From positions 248,001-312,000 of the forward strand of contig JACKJV010000002.1 of the NCBI GenBank assembly GCA_020637775.1: a stretch of DNA of 64,000 nucleotides. Direction: 5' to 3'. Of this stretch, positions 43,623 through 49,715 are shown piece after piece. A program made the translations under genes and the position numbers. How positions within the stretch are numbered: position 1 is the first letter of the stretch; each line of letters opens with the position of its first letter. This stretch comes from Brucellaceae bacterium. Lineage in GTDB: Bacteria; Pseudomonadota; Alphaproteobacteria; Rhizobiales; Rhizobiaceae. The notes under the pieces are model-generated. The model had not been told where the DNA came from. It searched no databases and was given only the letters and a program-made list of their open reading frames with translations.

Positions 43623-43646
43623 TTAGAGCATGTTGCACCGAAAAGG
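43623..43646. repeat. possible degenerate rhizobial intergenic repeat
   Basis: The intergenic stretch TTAGAGCATGTTGCACCG, continuing into GAAAAGG, resembles the beginning of a short palindromic element that I recall as common between genes in rhizobia. The downstream CTTTTC (43655-43660) can pair with GAAAAG. The copy looks incomplete, and no second copy was seen in this window. Confidence 0.4.
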
Positions 43647-43810
43647 CAAATCAGCTTTTCTTTCATTCCTCAAGGTAGCATGAATGGTGTGGCCATATTG
43701 TCATGGTTGTGACGACCGGGGCATGCCGCTCTTCCGTTCGATGCATCACCACATCGCCTGAAAGCCGGGGCCGGCCGGGTCTGCCGGCTCCCTTGTTCAG
43801 GATGGTCGGG

Positions 43811-44566
43811 TCAGTGGATCAGCGAACCACCGTTCACATCCACTTCGGTGCCGGTGCAATAGGCTGAAAGGTCGCTGGCCAGGAAAAGCGCGCAACCCGC
43901 CACGTCGGATGCCTCGCCGGCCCGCCCCATGGGAATGCCTTCGAGGATTTGCTCCTTCATTGCCGGTGTCAGCTTGCCGGCGGTGATGTCGGTGGCGATG
44001 AAGCCGGGGCAGATGGCGTTGACGCGCACGCCGGCCGGCGCCAGTTCGCGCGCCATGGCCTTGGTCAGGCCAAGGATGCCGGCCTTCGCGGCGGAATAGT
44101 GCGGCCCGCCGAATATGCCGCCGCCGCGCTGCGCCGAAACCGACGACAGGTTGACGATCGCGCCGGCCTTGCGCTCGCGCATGCCCGGAATGGCGGCCTG
44201 GCTCATGTAGAGCGTGCCGCGCAGGTTCACGTCCAGCACGGCGTCATAATTGTCCGGCTGGATGTCCATGATCTTCAGCGGCTGGGTGATGCCGGCATTG
44301 TTGACGAGCACGTCGATCCGGCCCCAGAGCCTTTCCAGGTCCGCGACCGCCTTCTCGCAGGCCTGCTTGTCGGTCACGTCGCAGGCAAGGCCGGTATGGC
44401 CTTCGCCCGGCAGGTCGGCGGCCGCTGCCTTCGCCGCCGCCTCGTCGAGGTCGAGAATGGCAACCCTCGCACCGTGCTCGGCGAACAGTCTCGCCGTGGC
44501 CTTGCCAAGCCCGCGCGGGCTGGCTGCACCGGTCACGATTGCATGTTTTCCTTCAAGCAGGCCCAT
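43811..44566 (-). CDS. short-chain dehydrogenase/reductase (SDR), polyol/sugar type
   Basis: A 251-residue NAD(P)-dependent classical SDR. The cofactor motif is TGAASPRGLG, an insertion variant of TGxxxGxG. Then NNAG, NLSSVS and the catalytic Tyr-x3-Lys in HYSAAKAGIL, then NAICPGFIATD. ATG 44566 was preferred over 44575 because AGGAG lies nine bases before it. It is the last gene of a three-gene operon with the split transketolase, so it may reduce or oxidise a sugar or polyol feeding that enzyme (inference). Confidence 0.88.
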   Translation of the reverse strand: MGLLEGKHAIVTGAASPRGLGKATARLFAEHGARVAILDLDEAAAKAAAADLPGEGHTGLACDVTDKQACEKAVADLERLWGRIDVLVNNAGITQPLKIMDIQPDNYDAVLDVNLRGTLYMSQAAIPGMRERKAGAIVNLSSVSAQRGGGIFGGPHYSAAKAGILGLTKAMARELAPAGVRVNAICPGFIATDITAGKLTPAMKEQILEGIPMGRAGEASDVAGCALFLASDLSAYCTGTEVDVNGGSLIH

Positions 44567-44614
44567 GGCCATCATCTCCTGTCTGGTTTGCCTGGTAGAA
44601 AGGTCGGCCGGCGG

Positions 44615-45649
44615 TCAAAGCCAGCCCGTGATCCGTTCGGCCACTTTCGCGGTCGAAATGCCGTACATCTCGTGCAGGGTCGGCAGGGCGCCGGCCTCCA
44701 GGAATTCGTCCGGCAGGCCGATCATGCGGAAGGTCGGCGTCACGCCATTGACGAGCAGCGTGCGCGCCACTGCCTCGCCGAGCCCTCCATTGACCGTGTG
44801 GTTTTCCGCCGTGACCACCAGCCGCGTGCCCCTGGCGGCTTCGCGAACGATGGTCGGCGTGTCGAGCGGCTTGATCGTGGGAACATGCAGGACCGCGACC
44901 TCGATGCCCTTTTGCGCCAGCATGACTGCGGCATCGAGGGCGCGCATGGTCATGATGCCCGTGGAAATCACGAGAACGTCGCGCCCCTCGCGGATCATCT
45001 GCGCCTTGCCGAGGCGGAAGCGGTAATCGGGCTTGTGCCGGGTCAGCACCGAAGGCACCTTGCCGCGCAGCAGGCGGGTGTAGACGGGTCCGTCATGGGC
45101 GGCGATCTGCGGCACCATGCCGGCAATGTCGTCGGCATCGCAGGGATCGATGATGGTCATGTTCGGCAAGCCGCGGAAGATCGCCAGATCCTCCGTCGCC
45201 TGGTGGCTCGGGCCATAGCCCGTCGTCAGGCCGGGCAGGGCGCAGGCGATCTTGACCGGCAGGTTCTCCTCCGCGATCGCCATGGCGATGAAATCGTAGG
45301 CGCGCCGCGCGGCGAACACCGCATAGGTCGTGGCGAAGGGCAGAAAGCCCTCGCGTGCCATGCCTGCCGCCGCCGACATCAGGATCTGCTCGGCCATGCC
45401 CATCTGGTAGAAACGGTCCGGCATCGCCTCGGCCAGGACGTGCAGGTCGGTATACTTGCCGAGATCGGCGGTCAGCCCGACAATCCGTTCGTCCTTGCGG
45501 GCAAGGTCGACCAGCGCGTGGCCGAAAGGCGCGGACACCGTGTCATATCCTTCCGCCGCAAGCGAGGCGATCATCGCCGATGTGGCGGCATTGCCACCGC
45601 GCGCCGGCTTGCGCGGCTCGTATTTGCGGGCCATCGAGGCAAGCGTCAT
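44615..45649 (-). CDS. transketolase, C-terminal subunit
   Basis: The pyrimidine-binding and C-terminal domains of a split transketolase (344 residues). Seen are FGHALVDLARKDERIVGLTADLG, FYQMGMAEQILMSAAAGMA (the conserved glutamate of the TPP site lies in GMAEQ) and the C-terminal domain from about 200. Split enzymes of this kind transfer two-carbon units as a complex of two polypeptides. The start overlaps the N-terminal subunit stop by four bases (ATGA), giving equal synthesis. Confidence 0.93.
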   Translation of the reverse strand: MTLASMARKYEPRKPARGGNAATSAMIASLAAEGYDTVSAPFGHALVDLARKDERIVGLTADLGKYTDLHVLAEAMPDRFYQMGMAEQILMSAAAGMAREGFLPFATTYAVFAARRAYDFIAMAIAEENLPVKIACALPGLTTGYGPSHQATEDLAIFRGLPNMTIIDPCDADDIAGMVPQIAAHDGPVYTRLLRGKVPSVLTRHKPDYRFRLGKAQMIREGRDVLVISTGIMTMRALDAAVMLAQKGIEVAVLHVPTIKPLDTPTIVREAARGTRLVVTAENHTVNGGLGEAVARTLLVNGVTPTFRMIGLPDEFLEAGALPTLHEMYGISTAKVAERITGWL

Positions 45650-46497
45650 GCCGGTTTCCCCCTATCCAGAACGGCCAGGGCTTTTTCCCATTCATCCGGC
45701 TCGACGCGGACGAAATGCGTGATTTCCCGCGTCTCCAGGAAATCGACCCCCTTGCACATGGCCGTGTCGAAAATGATCACGCGTGGCCGCGCCGCGGCGA
45801 TATCGCGCGCTGTGTCGAGCGCGGCCACGACGGCGTCGAGGTCGTTTCCATCCACCCGCTGCGCATGCCAGCCGAACGCCGCCCACTTGGCTTCCTCCGG
45901 CACGCGGGCCAGTGCGTCGGTGGTCTTGCCATCGGCCTGCTGATCGTTGAAATCGACAAGGCAGATCAGGTTGTCGAGCCCGTGCTGCACGGCCGACATG
46001 GCCGCTTCCCAGGTGGAGCCTTCGCCCAATTCGCCGTCCGACATGAGATTGTAGACAAAGGCCGGGTTTTTCTTGCGCTTCAGCGCCATTGCCGCGCCCA
46101 CGGCAATTCCGAGTCCGTGCCCGAGCGAACCGCCGGTGATTTCCATGCCCGGCGTATATGACGCCATGCCGGACATCGGCATGCGGCTGTCATCCATGCC
46201 ATAGGTTTCCAGTTCCTCCTCCGGCAGGATGCCGGCTTCCATCAAGGCGGCATAGAGTGCAATGGCATAGTGGCCGATGGATAGGTAGAAGCGGTCGCGC
46301 CCCTCCCATTCAGGATCCTCGGCGCGATAGTCCAGTGCATGGAAATAACTGGCCGCCAGGACGTCGGCAATGCCCAGCGCCTGGCCGACATAGCCCTGGC
46401 CCTGGACTTGCGCCATGAGCAGCGCCTTGCGGCGGATGTTCCATGCCCGCAAGGCCAGCGGCACGTTGGAGGCGCGGTGCGCGCGGTCGGCATCCAT
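45646..46497 (-). CDS. transketolase, N-terminal subunit
   Basis: The TPP pyrophosphate-binding half of a split transketolase (283 residues). Motifs are FYLSIGHYAIALYAAL, GGSLGHGLGIAVGAA, and LMSDGELGEGSTWEA with the following LVDFNDQQADG, the TPP/metal motif. Start ATG 46497 follows GGAGGA. With the C-terminal subunit and the SDR gene it makes an operon that probably serves a special sugar or polyol pathway rather than the main pentose phosphate route, which usually has a one-piece enzyme (inference). Confidence 0.93.
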   Translation of the reverse strand: MDADRAHRASNVPLALRAWNIRRKALLMAQVQGQGYVGQALGIADVLAASYFHALDYRAEDPEWEGRDRFYLSIGHYAIALYAALMEAGILPEEELETYGMDDSRMPMSGMASYTPGMEITGGSLGHGLGIAVGAAMALKRKKNPAFVYNLMSDGELGEGSTWEAAMSAVQHGLDNLICLVDFNDQQADGKTTDALARVPEEAKWAAFGWHAQRVDGNDLDAVVAALDTARDIAAARPRVIIFDTAMCKGVDFLETREITHFVRVEPDEWEKALAVLDRGKPA

Positions 46498-46644
46498 GCA
46501 GGGCTCCTCCGTCGGTTGGCCGGACGCCATGTTGGATACACAATCCGTGCTCTTCGGTCGTTCTCGAAAAATTACATAGGAGTGAAGATTATCTGAAGTG
46601 ATGCGCCGCCGGCAGAAGGCACGTATCGCGCCGGCACGGACCCT

Positions 46645-46908
46645 TTATCCGGCGCGGTTCGGCACCGGAAACGTGCCTCTTGTCCTGATGCTGTGGTCAG
46701 CGTTAAGGACCAGCCGCAAGGCCAGGTCTCCATGGTAGAAGGTGATGCGCCAGCGGCCTTCGTCTTCGCCTTCGCCGATTTCGGAAATTGAGGTGATCCG
46801 GCCTTCCTGCATCAGCCTCCTGATCTCCTGCACCGGCAGCCTGAACCCTGACGCCAGCACGGCCGCGTCGACCACGAAGCCGTCGCCATCCCGCTCCACG
46901 TCGCTCAT
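46645..46908 (-). CDS. DUF6522-like small protein
   Basis: An 87-residue protein matching, by my recollection of the family, DUF6522. It starts MSDVERDGDGFVVDAAVLAS, then LPVQEIRRLMQEGRITS, then EDEGRWRITFYHGDLALRLV. No function is established. A strong Shine-Dalgarno (GGGAGG) lies inside the end of the 36-residue ORF upstream, which it overlaps by four bases. It is close to an NsrR-like regulator gene and a globin gene, a setting that suggests a role in nitrogen oxide or heme metabolism (inference). Confidence 0.75.
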   Translation of the reverse strand: MSDVERDGDGFVVDAAVLASGFRLPVQEIRRLMQEGRITSISEIGEGEDEGRWRITFYHGDLALRLVLNADHSIRTRGTFPVPNRAG

Positions 46909-47015
46909 GTTGCCTCCCGCCCATAGGTGTTGGCCGCGACCCCGGTCAGCTTCACCGCAAGGTCACAACCTTCCTCGGGCGTGGCCGTGCGCAGCGTTGG
47001 CATCCAGCTTGTCAT
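46905..47015 (-). CDS. 36-residue small ORF coupled to the DUF6522 gene
   Basis: ATG 47015 follows AAGGA by seven bases. The product, MTSWMPTLRTATPEEGCDLA followed by a short tail ending GREAT, stops at 46905 with TGA overlapping the next start codon (ATGA). It has one cysteine, no membrane segment and no recognised family. The ribosome binding site and the stop/start overlap suggest it is truly translated, as a small protein or as a leader peptide for translational coupling. Confidence 0.5.
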   Translation of the reverse strand: MTSWMPTLRTATPEEGCDLAVKLTGVAANTYGREAT

Positions 47016-47095
47016 CGTGGTGTCCTTTCGTTTCAGGTCTTCCGCAAGAGCGCTGAAGCGGCGTGGCCGGGGTGGCGGGGTGGGGCCTTTGCCCA

Positions 47096-47512
47096 TCATG
47101 CCGCCGCCGGTTCGGGCAGGGCGATATCGGCCAGCGTGGATGTGTTCAGATCGTCGATGAAGGCCGTTTCGGCACGCCGCAGCCGTGCCTTGAGACGGCA
47201 GCAGCCCTCGATGGTGCAGGCGCTTTCGGCCTGCTGAAAGCAGCCGGCAAGCGCCTGGCCCTGTTCCAGCAGCCGCACCACGTCCCCCAGCCGGATATCG
47301 GCAGGGGCACGGCGCAGGATTGCCCCGCCGCTGCCGCCGCGCCGGGTTTCGACGATGCCGCCAAGAACGAGCCGCTGCATGATCTTGGTCAGGTGATGGC
47401 GCGACAGGCTGAACTCGTCGGCCAGTTCTCCGGTCGAAAATGCCCGTTCGGGAGCACTGGCCATGCGCATCAGCATGCGCAATCCGTAATCGGTGAAAGA
47501 CGTCAGTCGCAT
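47096..47512 (-). CDS. nsrR: Rrf2 family regulator, NsrR-like nitric oxide sensor
   Basis: A 138-residue iron-sulfur regulator. The winged helix starts MRLTSFTDYGLRMLM, and Asp8 corresponds to the cluster-binding aspartate described in NsrR. The loop after the dimerisation helix has Cys91, Cys99, Cys104 and Cys105, close to the three-cysteine pattern of NsrR. IscR-type spacing is different. It diverges from a truncated globin gene, and a matching 11-1-11 palindrome lies between them (47532-47554). The likely role is repression of NO detoxification genes, relieved when NO hits the cluster. An in-frame ATG at 47524 is an alternative start. Confidence 0.82.
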   Translation of the reverse strand: MRLTSFTDYGLRMLMRMASAPERAFSTGELADEFSLSRHHLTKIMQRLVLGGIVETRRGGSGGAILRRAPADIRLGDVVRLLEQGQALAGCFQQAESACTIEGCCRLKARLRRAETAFIDDLNTSTLADIALPEPAAA

Positions 47513-47531
47513 CCACGTCGCCATTCGTTTG

Positions 47532-47554
47532 AATAGGTATTTACAATACCAATT
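47532..47554. promoter_or_regulatory. NsrR-like operator between nsrR and the globin gene
   Basis: The core GGTATT-TAC-AATACC (47536-47550) is a perfect inverted repeat. Laid over the NsrR 11-1-11 consensus (half-site AAGRTGYATTT), the left half AATAGGTATTT agrees at 9 of 11 positions and the right half at 7 of 11 (counted by hand). It lies 20 bp upstream of the nsrR start and 44 bp upstream of the preferred globin start, so one bound dimer could control both genes. Confidence 0.65.
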
Positions 47555-47598
47555 AACACGGATAGACGGAGATGCAACCCCAGGCACGGGAGCCGGCC

Positions 47599-48021
47599 AT
47601 GGCCGCCACCGACACGCATATCGTTTCCGCCCGCCCGAAGATGACCGCCGAGATCATGGCGAAGACAGGACTGGACGAGGAAATCCTGTCCGGGCTGGTG
47701 CGTCGCTTCTATGGAAGGGTCCGTGCCGATGCGGTTCTCGGGCCCATATTCGCTGACAGGATTTCCGATTGGGACCCGCACCTGGAGAGGATGGTGGCGT
47801 TCTGGTCCTCCGTTGCGCTGTTGACCGGGCGCTACCGGGGCGCACCCGTTCCCGCACATGCCGAATTGCCCATTCAATGGGACCATTTCGAGCGTTGGCT
47901 GGCGCTGTTCCGCGAGACAGCCGTCGAGGTCTGCCCTCCGCAAGGTGCTGCCCATGTCATCGAACGTGCCGAGCGGATTGCGGGCGCATTGCACCGGGCC
48001 GTCGAGGACGCGAAAAGCTGA
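47599..48021 (+). CDS. group III truncated hemoglobin
   Basis: A heme protein of about 140 residues. LVRRFYGRVRADAVLGPIF, then WDPHLERMVAFWSSVALLTG, then AELPIQWDHFERWLALFRE are characteristic of trHbP/group III globins; the proximal histidine lies in the H-x-ELPI or DHF region. Such globins bind NO or oxygen and are linked to nitrosative stress. ATG 47599 has GGGAG six bases upstream and leaves room for a promoter after the NsrR-like operator. ATG 47572, with no spacing to its GGAG, is the alternative and adds nine residues. Confidence 0.88.
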   Translation: MAATDTHIVSARPKMTAEIMAKTGLDEEILSGLVRRFYGRVRADAVLGPIFADRISDWDPHLERMVAFWSSVALLTGRYRGAPVPAHAELPIQWDHFERWLALFRETAVEVCPPQGAAHVIERAERIAGALHRAVEDAKS

Positions 48022-48111
48022 CCCGCCATTTCCAGACTGAAGGCGCCGGGATCGCGTGAGGCTGCCGGTGCTCGTCGGGGGAGCGGTCACGGTGAAATCA
48101 AGGGAGGCAAC

Positions 48112-48813
48112 ATGAAGGACAAATCCGGAAAGGCGCCCCTGCGCGCAAGCCATGCCTCGCCGCTCTCGGAGATTGCACCGGGTTATATCGACCCGCTCAC
48201 CGTCGATCCGCAGCAGGCCGGAGACGTTGCCCGATGGCGAAAAGCGGAGCGAACCCGGCTGCGCAATCAGCGAATGGCGCTGTCCGTGGCCGAACGCAAG
48301 CATGTCGGCGAGATGCTGGCCGCACATCTTCGCCAGATCCTGCATGCCCGCCAGGAAAGCGCTCGGGGCCTTGTCTTTTCGGCCTATTGGCCAATCAAGG
48401 GCGAACCGGATCTGCGACCGCTGATGAAGGAACTGCACGAGGAAGGGGTGACTGTCGCCCTGCCTCTGGTCGAGACAAGGGCTGCGCCTCTCACCTTCCG
48501 CCGCTGGACCCCCGAAACGAAAATGGTCCGGGGCGATTGGGGCATCCCGGTCCCGCCGCCGGACGCCGCGCAAGTCATTCCCGCGATCACGCTGGCACCG
48601 CTCGTGGGCTGGACCGGTGACGGCTACCGTCTCGGCTATGGCGGTGGGTATTTCGACAGAACGCTCGCGGCGATGAGGCCCCGTCCCGTCACGATCGGTA
48701 TCGGCTATGAACGCGCGAAGCTGAACACCATCTTCCCCCAGCCCCACGACATTCCCCTTGATGTCATCCTGACCGAGGCCGGCTTGGGATACGAAAGGCC
48801 CGCCCGCCCTTGA
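48112..48813 (+). CDS. 5-formyltetrahydrofolate cyclo-ligase
   Basis: This enzyme (methenyl-THF synthetase) converts 5-formyl-THF to 5,10-methenyl-THF with ATP, returning folate to one-carbon metabolism. 233 residues, about 40 longer than the E. coli type at the N-terminus. Key motifs are VARWRKAERTRLRNQR (substrate/ATP-binding basic segment), YWPIKGEPDLRPL and the C-terminal GYRLGYGGGYFDRTLA. GGGAGG precedes ATG 48112. In many proteobacteria the 6S RNA gene adjoins this gene. The 90 bp upstream are too short for it, and the downstream side is discussed at 49222. Confidence 0.93.
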   Translation: MKDKSGKAPLRASHASPLSEIAPGYIDPLTVDPQQAGDVARWRKAERTRLRNQRMALSVAERKHVGEMLAAHLRQILHARQESARGLVFSAYWPIKGEPDLRPLMKELHEEGVTVALPLVETRAAPLTFRRWTPETKMVRGDWGIPVPPPDAAQVIPAITLAPLVGWTGDGYRLGYGGGYFDRTLAAMRPRPVTIGIGYERAKLNTIFPQPHDIPLDVILTEAGLGYERPARP

Positions 48814-48894
48814 CTGTTGCGATGAACGGGGCTCCGTCAAGCGGCGAACCTTGGCCGTCCAATGCAACGGGTGTCGCCCTGCGGGGAGGGCGGT

Positions 48895-49047
48895 TCACCT
48901 GTCCTTGCGCGCGCCGTTTTCGGGATCGGTATCCGGCTGCTCCTCGGTGATCGGTTTCGCCGGGTGGGGCTTTTTTCGCGGTTGCGTCTTGCTGTCCTCG
49001 CCAGGTTCAGGCTGCTCGGCAGTGATGGGTTTGGAACTGTTGGCCAT
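48895..49047 (-). CDS. 50-residue acidic/basic small protein with internal duplication
   Basis: ATG 49047 lies five bases after GGAG and the frame ends with TGA at 48895. The product contains KPITAEQPEPGED at residues 6-18 and KPITEEQPDTDPE from residue 31, so an octapeptide KPIT(A/E)EQP is duplicated 25 residues apart with a lysine/arginine/proline linker between. The protein is highly charged, proline-rich and probably disordered. No family recognised. A longer frame on the same strand (48837-49304) covers the region but lacks a ribosome binding site. Confidence 0.55.
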   Translation of the reverse strand: MANSSKPITAEQPEPGEDSKTQPRKKPHPAKPITEEQPDTDPENGARKDR

Positions 49048-49433
49048 GGGAACTCCATTGCAGGTTTGGCGATGACGCGCGATGCAAGACGCATGTTTCC
49101 GTCATTTGCCACATCGTTTCGCATGTCTGGTGCAGCACCGGTTGCCGCTGTGGCGGATTGCAGGGCCTTGAAGCCTGTTCCCGCCACCGCTCGCTTCCGC
49201 CTGGGTGGGCGGTGCGTATCGCCGTGACGGACTGTGCATCCAACAGTCCCGTCACGGTTTTTGTTCCCCGCTGGCGCGTTCGCAGGTCCCGGTTTGCCCT
49301 GCACGGTCGGCGGCAGATGCCATGCGGGAGACGCACCGGCAGAAAACGCAGGCGCGGACAGGGCGAGTGACGGAGAAAGCGGGGAATCTCGGGCAGAAAG
49401 ATCGGGGAAAGGACCCGAAGTCCTTGATCTGGC
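49048..49433. other. intergenic region between a small gene and tRNA-Pro
   Basis: A 386-bp gap. It holds a plus-strand rho-independent terminator at 49222-49262 with a second, weaker hairpin just upstream (CCACCGC near 49181 with GGCGGTG near 49208). No supported protein gene lies on the plus strand immediately before it, so a small RNA transcribed from about 49050-49200 is possible. The rest shows no coding signal. Confidence 0.45.
49222..49262 (+). terminator. strong rho-independent terminator with no obvious gene upstream
   Basis: The left arm 49222-49235 pairs with 49243-49257 (14 bp with a single bulged base), closed by a seven-base loop and followed by five T residues at 49258-49262. 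The T run is on the plus strand only. The nearest plus-strand gene upstream, the cyclo-ligase, ends 409 bp earlier. Confidence 0.75.
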
Positions 49434-49510
49434 TGGTCGGAGTGGCAGGATTTGAACCTGCGACCCCCTCGTCCCGAACGAGGTGCGCTACCAGGCTGCG
49501 CTACACTCCG
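49434..49510 (-). tRNA. tRNA-Pro (anticodon CGG)
   Basis: Read on the minus strand, the acceptor stem CGGAGTG (from 49510) pairs with CACTCCG, followed by discriminator A and an encoded CCA ending at 49434. The anticodon arm is CCTCG/CGAGG around TTCGGGA, giving anticodon CGG. The T arm has GGTTCAAATCC. The length is 77 bases. A near-consensus promoter precedes it at 49527-49555. Confidence 0.95.
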
Positions 49511-49526
49511 TGAACCAGTCGGCGGT

Positions 49527-49555
49527 TCTATAGCGGCAGGGTTGGCGTCCTGCAA
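49527..49555 (-). promoter_or_regulatory. sigma-70 type promoter of tRNA-Pro
   Basis: On the minus strand, TTGCAG (49555-49550) and TATAGA (49532-49527) are separated by exactly 17 bp. This places the start about ten bases before the tRNA 5' end. Confidence 0.65.
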
Positions 49556-49715
49556 GCGCCGGAAGAGAAAAAATGCGCAAAATTCGGATGCGCCGGCCTT
49601 GTTGACCGGTCTGTGTCCCGGCGGCGTTTTAAAGGGTGTTTTCTTCCGGCTTAATCGGCCATAAGGCAATGGCCTGTAGAAGGGCAGAACAGACCGTCAG
49701 TTTTTGGAAGCGTTC

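Noticed and set aside
48022..48111. 6S RNA gene upstream of 5-formyl-THF cyclo-ligase
   Set aside because: Only 90 bp separate the globin and cyclo-ligase genes, too short for a 6S RNA gene with promoter.
49071..49227. 51-codon plus-strand frame before the terminator at 49222
   Set aside because: It has no ribosome binding site, an Arg/Ala-rich composition, and its stop falls inside the terminator stem. A non-coding transcript is the better explanation.
49205..49513. Plus-strand frame ending GFEPATPSSRTRCATRL and on
   Set aside because: It is the translated complement of tRNA-Pro at 49434-49510, another frequent annotation artefact.
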